In this document: piece after piece, positions 56,830 through 64,000 of the stretch
Layout of the letters: each line of letters begins with the position of its first letter
How positions within the stretch are numbered: position 1 is the stretch's first letter
Assembly: GCA_033807695.1 (NCBI GenBank)
Contig: CM066310.1
Location: 186,001-250,000, forward strand
Origin: Daedaleopsis sinensis
Lineage: Eukaryota; Basidiomycota; Agaricomycetes; Polyporales; Polyporaceae
Length of the DNA stretch: 64,000 bases
Reading direction: 5' to 3'
Made by a program: the position numbers and the translations under genes
Notes under the pieces: generated by a model
What the model saw: the letters and a program-made list of their open reading frames with translations, nothing else
What the model was told of the DNA's origin: nothing
Databases searched by the model: none

Positions 56830-58156
56830 GCCATGCGCACTTGATGCGCACAGAACAAAAGTTGGCAAACCACGAAAACTGCCGTGAGGAGTCATTGTGG
56901 CGTGGCGCACACGTGGCAAGCTAGCGCTCATAGCGTGACGCGTCACGACACCGCCGCCACGTACTTTCAAGTTGGCGCGCATCCACCAGTGCCAGAGCGC
57001 GAACGACTTTGAAAAGATGATAGCTCTGACTCTGAGCTTGGCTGTAGCTATCACGGTGCGGAGGAGACATCATCTTTGATGCGTTCTACTGGCGGCTGGT
57101 GAGTATCAACTGCACAGCCGATCGAACTTCCGGTGCCTGCTCATGTTCTCCAGCACGCAGAACTTGAACGACGACTCGGGTCACTCGGCGGAGGACCGTC
57201 GCGGCGTCGAACGTCGAACAGCCCTATCCTCAGCTCGGAAAGCGCACATTCTCGGCTACGTCGGAACGGGTATCGCTGATCGATGGTCGATGGTCACTGA
57301 AGGCCTTGTATGGTGTGCTCAGTGCCCACTGCCCACTGCCCATTGCCAACGAAGCTCGCCGGTCGCCTTGTCGCGCGGGCGTTCAAAAAACGTTCATGAG
57401 AAGTAGCTCGGCACACCGGTACCTCGCACGGCGGGTACATAGGAGGAAGTGCTCTTGCTCGGGCTGGGGAGCCCCTGCGGTTGCGCGTCTCGCGCGTGCA
57501 GTCGCAGCGACGCACGTGTAAGGTGATGAATTCGGATGAGGACCTGCAGTCCGGTGAGTGGTATATTCACTATGGCGATGCGGACAGTCGATTCCAGTTG
57601 GTGCTGAGGTTGTTCTTCCTCCGGTGTTTATGCTTATGTTGTATGAGATCAGGTCTTCCAGCTTTGAGCTCTGACTCTGAGCAGGTGAGCGACCCGGCGA
57701 CATACCGTTCTGTAGCGGCGGCGACACTGATATTAACTACGACCAGGGACCGCTAAGTCGCGCCCGCCTGCTAGATGTTGCCATCGTCTGCGCCTTCCGA
57801 CATCGCGCCGTCGGGATCCGTACGTTCGGATCCCGTTGTACTCTTCCTAGCGGGCCCCCTGAGCAGGTGCGTCAGGCTACACGAGAGGCCACCCACCCTC
57901 GCCGCCCTCTCTCCGTTCTCAGTTCTCAGCTCCCAGTTCTCAGCACACGGTACACGGCACTCGTACCCATAGCCATGCCCCTGTGGCCACGCACCGCGCA
58001 TCGATCACTGCGACTTCACGATTCCAGGCACGCACCCGCTCGCCCTGGATCTCGTTGACATCGCCGGACACGGGACGCAGGCGGTTTCTTTACTCGTGCA
58101 GCCTTGAACTCAAACACACGCCAAACAGGCTCCGACGCACCGTCCGCCCGTCCACC

Positions 58157-58189
58157 CGACCCCGACCCCGACCCCGGCCCCGACCCCGC
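58157..58189. repeat. Hexanucleotide repeat (cgaccc)n
   Basis: About five units, one with a substitution, in the right arm. Confidence 0.85.
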
Positions 58190-58475
58190 AACGATCAATG
58201 TTCAACGTTCAGCAGCAGCAACAGTAGCAACACTTCTGCCCGGTCCGCTTCGTCCGCGTCTGATCTCGAGTGGGTATACATCCGAGTCGTATCATTGCCG
58301 AGTCACCGCAAGCATCCGCGATGTAATCTCAATTCGAAAGCCGAAGCTAAAGCTCCCCTGCTCGTGCTCGTGCTCGTAATCAGCTGGCAGGCACCCCAGG
58401 TACCGGAGGCCGTCTACCTCGGCACCCTAGGCCTAGCTGGCGTGAGGAACGCGCAGACGTCACGAATGCTCCTTA

Positions 58476-58498
58476 CGCACGCACGCACGCACGCACGT
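58476..58498. repeat. Tetranucleotide repeat (acgc)n
   Basis: Five to six perfect units in the right arm. Confidence 0.9.
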
Positions 58499-59511
58499 CT
58501 GCGCGCCCGGCACGCCCGCTTCAGTATCCCGCTCTGCCGCACGCGAACCGTCACTAGTACTCGCCACGGGATGCTCGGTATGTGCATCGGTCACGGTCAC
58601 GGCGATGTGCCTCTGTGTTCGCGCGGGGCAGAAGTGCAGAAGTGCAGAAGTGCAGAAGGGCAGAAGGGCAGAAGGCAGAAGGTGCGTCCTATCCTGCCAT
58701 GCCATGGCCAGGGGCCGTCCAATCCGAACCTGGCACGGTGTCTTCAAGTTCCGTCTCCCAGCGACGTCGCGGTCTCTGAACTTCTCTGCTCTGAAGGTCC
58801 GCCGTGCTCCTTCTCGACTCGTAAATAGTCACTACGCATACCATTTCGGTGTCCGTCATCGGGAATCCGACTCGGACAGAACGATTCCGAGTCGAACACG
58901 CTGCAAGTTGCTCGGCTCTACCCGGGATGCTGATGCATGTGGCGTTGCAGCACACGTCCTCCTCCCCTGTAGCTGATGATCAGAAGTCTCCACTCCAAGC
59001 ACTCGGCGAGTCACTAGTCGGTATTTGCTGCCCGATACCGCAGCCTGAGGAATTGGATGGTTCGACGCCTGCAACCCCTGGCGTCGAGTGTGCCAGTGAC
59101 AGCCACGACTCAAGGTACCCGAGGCATCCCCCACATCCACATCACACCACCCACTAATAGGCTCGCAAGTAGCACGAACCGTAACAGTACTGGGCCTGCC
59201 TGAGTCGCGGGAGTCCGAGTCTCTATCAGGGCTGCCCAATTGACCTCCCGGCCGAAAGTCGTCGAGATGCCACCGGTGAGTGCCGAGGCTGATGACTCGG
59301 ATGATGCTGCGCTAAGACTACTTACCTGCTCTTCCTTGCGTCCCCCTCCTCCCCTCTTCCACTGCACTGTCTGCCGCGCATATGAGATGTTGGGAGATAG
59401 AAGATGCTCTCGACTCTCACTGAATTAGGTGCATTGCTGAGCGTTGGGCGTCGACAGCAACTTTGGGGCTTCAAGCTTCAAGCTCGACCTGACCGCGTTT
59501 GGATGACCACC

Positions 59512-61670
59512 GTGACTGCCACCCAAGCGGCATCTCGCGGCACTGGCATCTCGACGACTTCTCGTCAGTCGACTGCGCATGCATCTCGCAACGGCCCTCA
59601 GGCTCAAGAATCCAATCGCAAGAATCGAGCAGCCCAATTCGTATTCGTATTCGGTGGGCAGGGACGTGGACGTGGTCGGTGCCCGTACCAGTCGCGGTCC
59701 GATCTGCGTTCAAGTTCTCAGGCCGATCCCGAGTCTGCAGATGCGGGCCACACCGAGCGACCAGCCTGCCAGCATACGCATACACAACATCAACATTGAA
59801 CACAGCTAGTACTACCACAGACTACAGTATCACATGGCATGGATCGCGACTCGGATGGTCCCGACTCTCGATCAGGCTCGCGCATTCCTTCCCGCGGCGA
59901 CTCGCGGGACGCTACTGCGTCCGACACGGCCGCGAAGCACTCCCAAGAGAGCAACGGGCCCATGGCCACTGGCATGTCTTCGTCTTCGTCTTCGTCTTCG
60001 TCTTCGTCAGGCTGATCTCCTCGAACTACCGCGCAGCACATCTGCCGGCATCCTTGAGCTTTTGCTTCTTCCTCTTCCCCTGCCACAGTTGCGCACTCGG
60101 ACTCGGGCGGCGATAGCGAAAGCGACAGCACCGCGGACAGAACCGTTAGCCCGCGGCACGCCCAGCTCCTGAGGCCTGAGGCCTGAGTCCGAGTCATTGT
60201 ATGCTGCTGCTGCTGCTCGTCCCGAACTTGCGTTTGCAGACACACACCGAACGACCGGAGGCTTTCAACTGGCAGCGTCCACAACGACAACGACAACGAC
60301 AACGTCGCCACCGCTATTCATACATATACATATCTCGATCAAGGTCCGACGTTCCGAATTCCATCCCGCGGCGACAGCCTCCGGATCCGTCACACGACGC
60401 TCGACGCTCGCCATCCCCGAGGCAGATAGCCAAGCACTAAGCACTAAGCACTCCGAGTCCTAGGGAGCGACCGCGACCGCACCGGCGCGTCCTCACTGGC
60501 ATCCTGAATCCTGAATCCTGATCGCGCCGATCCCGATCCGTGACTGCCACCCAAGCCAAGCGGCGTCTCAACGACGTTAACGTTTCGTCAGTCGACTGCG
60601 CATGCATCTGCATCTCGCAGCGGCCCTCAGCCCTCAGGCTCAAGAATTCAATCGCAAGAACTGAGTACTGAGCAGCCCAATTCGTATTCGTATTCGGTAT
60701 TCGGTGGGCAGGGATGTGGTCGTGGTCGGGGCCCGTGCCAGTACCAGTAGCGGTCGCGGTCCGATCTGCGTTCAAGTTCAAGTTCCTCCTGATCTATATC
60801 TACTTTGCTGCTTCAAGTTCTCAGGCTGATCCCGAGTCTGCAGATGCGGGCCACACCGAGCGACCAGCCTGCCAGCATACGCATACGCATACACAACATC
60901 AACATTGAACACAGCTAGTACTACCACAGACTACAGACTGCAGTATCACATGGCATGGATCGCGACGTCGACTCGGATGGTCCCGACTCCGACTCTCGAT
61001 CAGGCTCGCACATTCCTTCCCGCGGCGACTCGCGGCCGCGAAGCAGCACCGGGCCCATGGCCACTGGCATGTCTTCGTCGTCGTCTTCGTCTTCGTCTTC
61101 GCCTTCGTCTTCGTCTTCGTCAGGCTGATCTCCTCGAACCTCCGCGCGCACATCTGCCGGCATCCGTGCATCCTTGCATCTACCGGCAGCGCGTCGGACG
61201 TTCAACGTTCAGGGACTCGGACGTTCAGGGACTCGGACGTTCCTTCTTCCTCTTCCCCTGCCACAGCTGCGCACTCGGACTCGGGCGACGATAGCGAAAG
61301 CGAAAGTGATAGCACCGCGGACAGAACCGTCAGCCCGCGGCACGGCACGCCCAGCTCCTGGCTCCTGGCTCCTGGCTCCTGGCTCCTGGGTACTGAATCC
61401 GAGTCATTGTATGCTGCTGCTGCTGCCCGTCCCGAACGCTCACTCTGAGTTTGCGTTTGCAGACACATACGGAGGCTTTCCACCGGCAGCGTCCACAACG
61501 TCGCCACCGCTATTCATATGGAGTCGATCAAGGTACGACGTTCCTTCCCGCGGCGACTCGGTGCCTCCGAGTCCGTCACACGACGCTCGACGCTCGCCAA
61601 CCCCTGGCAACGATAGCTAAACAAGCACTCCCAAGTGAGCAACCGCACGTCCTCATCCTGATCGCGCCGA
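59512..61670. repeat. Tandem duplication of a ~1.02-kb unit in the right arm
   Basis: Copy 1 about 59512-60536, copy 2 about 60537-61670; the landmark gtcagtcgactgcgcatgca recurs at 59568 and 60590. Long near-identical runs are shared, for example around cgagtctgcagatgcgggcc and the gaacacagctagtactacca segment. The copies differ mainly by small in-place duplications and deletions rather than substitutions. Confidence 0.92.
59976..60008. repeat. Hexanucleotide repeat (cttcgt)n
   Basis: About five units; an expanded version with interruptions occurs at the matching place of the second tandem copy (61070-61121). Confidence 0.9.
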
Positions 61671-63571
61671 ACGGCATCCTTGCCTTGCATCCAGCGCGTT
61701 CGACCGTTCAAGGTGCTTCGAGTTGAGCTTCCCTGCAGCTGGGCAGCGGCGGCGACTCGGATAGCGAGAACACCTCGGACAGCGCGCGCGACCTCAAAAG
61801 ACCGACGTCTACGTCCGCCGACACCGTGGTCCGCGGCGCGATACGAGCTGCGCGAGCCGCCGATTTGACAGTCTTCGTGCATCGTGCAACGTGCAACGTG
61901 CAACGTTCACGTTCAGCTGCTATAATCAAGATTTATAATCCTCCGGCACTCCGAGTCGCCCTGCCGGACGCACCGCGACCGTGACCAGGCGCGCGTGACC
62001 TCGTATTGAAGGTGCCGGTGAAGGAGGCGACTCGCGCACTCCGGACAAGATATCGATGCTGCATATGGCAAGATCGTCCAGAAAGCCTAAGGCTATATAT
62101 ATAGCTACGTATACGCCCAGCACATCCTCATCCTCATCTCAGATCGCACCCACAGAAGCGCGTGGGTGCGTATACTGAACGCCGCTCGGGCCCACTGGCA
62201 GCCGCACACCGAATCCCGATATCTGTATTTCCCGCGCAGACGTGCACCGGCACGCATCGCGTCGCGCGCAGGACGATGCATGCGCACGTACGGCGGCAGG
62301 CACGCGCACGTACGCTGTTCCAGAGCTCTCCCCTCCGACCCTGGTAAGCACCCGATCGGACGGGGCGCGAGGAATGCTCCGAGAGGCCGACGGCACGTAC
62401 GCATGCACAGACGAAGAAGCGTAAGCTGCCAGCTGGGCCATGCGGCGGTACCTCGTCCTTCCCTTCAGCTGGTGTCGACCGGCAGAATCGCTATCGGTGG
62501 ACCTCTCGTCATAATCAAACCTAAATGCACCCGCCCTGGCCGTACTCGTCCCGCCCACCCCGGCCGTTGCGTGGCGTGCCTCTGCCACCGATGCGTCCCC
62601 CGCGCAGTACAGTATACGTATACGTATCACTCCAAGATGGCCGGACACTGCAGTGTGACCGCGCGCGCCCAATCTCCACTGGGGCTTGATGAATTCGACG
62701 TGCCAGTGCCCGCACCGGCTTCGGCTTCGGGCCCGCGTCAAACTCGAGATCAACCCCCGTAGAACGCCGTAGTACGCCCGTATTCGGGACCTTGCGCGAC
62801 GCGCACTCGACGTGCGGACGTAATATGTACCCTCCTCAGCTGCCATGGATCATTGCAGTAATAGTGGCTAGGGAGGGGGCGCGTGCCACCAGACCAATCA
62901 TCCGTGCGTGTGTTTCATTTGCAAGGCGCAGGATGCAGGAGCATCTCACCCTGGCAGGGAGGAGATGCGATCGCGAGACGATTACGTTAGGCTCGCCGAG
63001 TACTGGCCACGTTCTCTCCACACTCGGTAACTCTCGCGTCTCCACTGCGCATAGAGGCGCATTCATCGATTCGACCTACATCAGGACATCGATACGTATA
63101 CGGTATACGTGCCTAGCCCGACACACGTCAACACGAGACTCTGCAGCTGGCGGGCCGCGACAGCTTGAGGAAGCACCACCGTGACAGCCCGGGGAGCGGC
63201 GGGGGACAGTGCGCCGGATCCAAGACCCTCTCGCGATCAACCAAGGAAGACGGAGGGAGTCGAGTCGGGGTCGAGGTCCGCGCTCCACCCCCTTTGGGAC
63301 GGTCGCGCCGCGCCGCGATCCCTGATGCGTAGCAGTGACATCACAGCTCATCGCAGCGTGACGGCGCGCAGCGCCACATGCCCGCGTCGTCGTCGTCCTC
63401 AGCCCGCAAGGTTCCGGCGACCGCGTACCCATGCCCATGCCCATATCCATATCCATATCCGGAACTCGATTGCCTTCGCAGCAGTGTTGACATTCGCATG
63501 GACAGCTCAGACGCTAGCGCTCGGGCCCTGTTCCGCGTCGTAGCCCCCGGCCGCGGGCCAGCGCTGCAGTC

Positions 63572-63593
63572 AACGTTAACGTTAACGTTAACA
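63572..63593. repeat. Hexanucleotide repeat (gttaac)n
   Basis: Over three units near the outer end of the right arm. The left-arm partner region has no comparable run, so it arose after the arms separated. Confidence 0.9.
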
Positions 63594-64000
63594 AGCATGC
63601 ATACACGCGCGGAAGCCTGCGCGCCGTCACCGATCCTGACAGACTCGGACGCCGCGCACTGCGACCAGCGGCGGCGCGTCTACGCGCCGCACCAATCCAC
63701 CCGCCAGCCGCCAGCCGCCAGCCGCCACCCGCACCGTGACTGGCTCTCGGGCACGTCGGGGAGGACGCCCGCCGGGCATATGCATGCCGCCGAGTTCATG
63801 CATCATGCATAATGCATTACGCATCCCCTGCAGTAGATGCCGCGCAGGGAGGCGTTTGCGTTTCCTGCGCCGACCGACGTCCGTGAGTTCGCGCGCATCG
63901 GCGATCGCCATTCGCGACGCACAAGTCAGGAAGATTACGGGTTAAGTACTCGTAATGTTCCCTCGCTGTCGGACTCGCAGCAGTGCGCATGCACGCGTGC

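Larger units (their letters stand above)
56830..64000. repeat. Right arm of the giant imperfect inverted repeat (continues beyond window)
   Basis: Mirror partner of 44350-49860 (block pairs are listed there). It is longer than the left arm because of an internal 1-kb tandem duplication (59512-61670) and many short duplications. Similarity is still visible at the last bases (63900-64000 against about 44340-44430), so the arm probably runs past the window. Long overlapping open frames occur, but none is conserved in frame with the other arm. Confidence 0.82.

Noticed and set aside
57983..58828. 281-codon plus-strand open frame in the right arm
   Set aside because: Contains RPRPRPRP from a hexanucleotide repeat and is not conserved in frame in the left arm.
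62139..62846. 235-codon minus-strand open frame in the right arm
   Set aside because: The mirrored block at 45.57-46.35 kb has stops in the same frame, so coding constraint is absent.
44350..64000. Centromere with inverted repeats around a core
   Set aside because: The spacer holds an apparently active GH16 gene and the arms are not retrotransposon-rich as in studied basidiomycete centromeres. Nothing in the sequence supports it beyond geometry.

Overview
The window looks like nuclear DNA of a filamentous basidiomycete, probably a polypore-type mushroom. Genes are split by short introns (mostly 50-75 nt, GT..CTAAC-like..AG). The families seen are typical of agaricomycetes: DUF6534 membrane proteins, a HET-domain protein that opens with the sequence context common in polypore HET proteins, an F-box protein, a chromodomain Ty3 retrotransposon, and hAT and MITE-type DNA elements. 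No bacterial-style operons, rRNA, tRNA or CRISPR arrays were seen. The order-level placement is inference from family resemblance.

Layout. 0-10 kb: two paralogous DUF6534 genes face each other (668-3515 + and 7851-9956 -), with a short-chain dehydrogenase (4807-5785) between them. 11-16.5 kb: a degenerate-homeodomain-like gene on the minus strand is cut by an apparently complete hAT transposon (11925-14779, 17-bp TIRs, 8-bp target duplication, 772-residue transposase). Beyond it lies a decayed HET fragment. 18.1-18.4 kb: a MITE with 46-bp inverted repeats. 19.2-28.7 kb: a complete Ty3/chromovirus LTR element (19247-25532, 368-bp LTRs, 5-bp target duplication) sits in the last codons of a HET-domain gene (25473-28723). 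30.4-35 kb: an F-box gene, then a head-to-head pair of genes of the same homeodomain-like family (32318-33176 - and 33694-35019 +) sharing a 0.5-kb promoter with a palindromic site cluster. 36-38.4 kb: an O-methyltransferase followed by relics of a cytochrome b5 reductase and of a GH16 gene lacking its catalytic core. 42.5-43.8 kb: an NmrA/isoflavone-reductase-like oxidoreductase.

44-64 kb is the most unusual part. The sequence from about 44.35 to 49.86 kb reappears, reversed and diverged, from about 56.83 kb to the window end, with blocks in exactly mirrored order. This imperfect giant palindrome has an intact membrane-anchored GH16 gene (52313-54104) in its spacer. Both arms lack convincing genes and are full of short tandem duplications. 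The right arm also carries a 1-kb tandem duplication. This structure, and the three-member homeodomain-like family with its conserved C-terminal KTF..W motif, are the best candidates for something undescribed.

Exon joins given below were read by eye. For SDR, transposase, HET, the minus-strand homeodomain-like gene, O-methyltransferase, NmrA and GH16 the summed exon lengths are divisible by three, which supports them.
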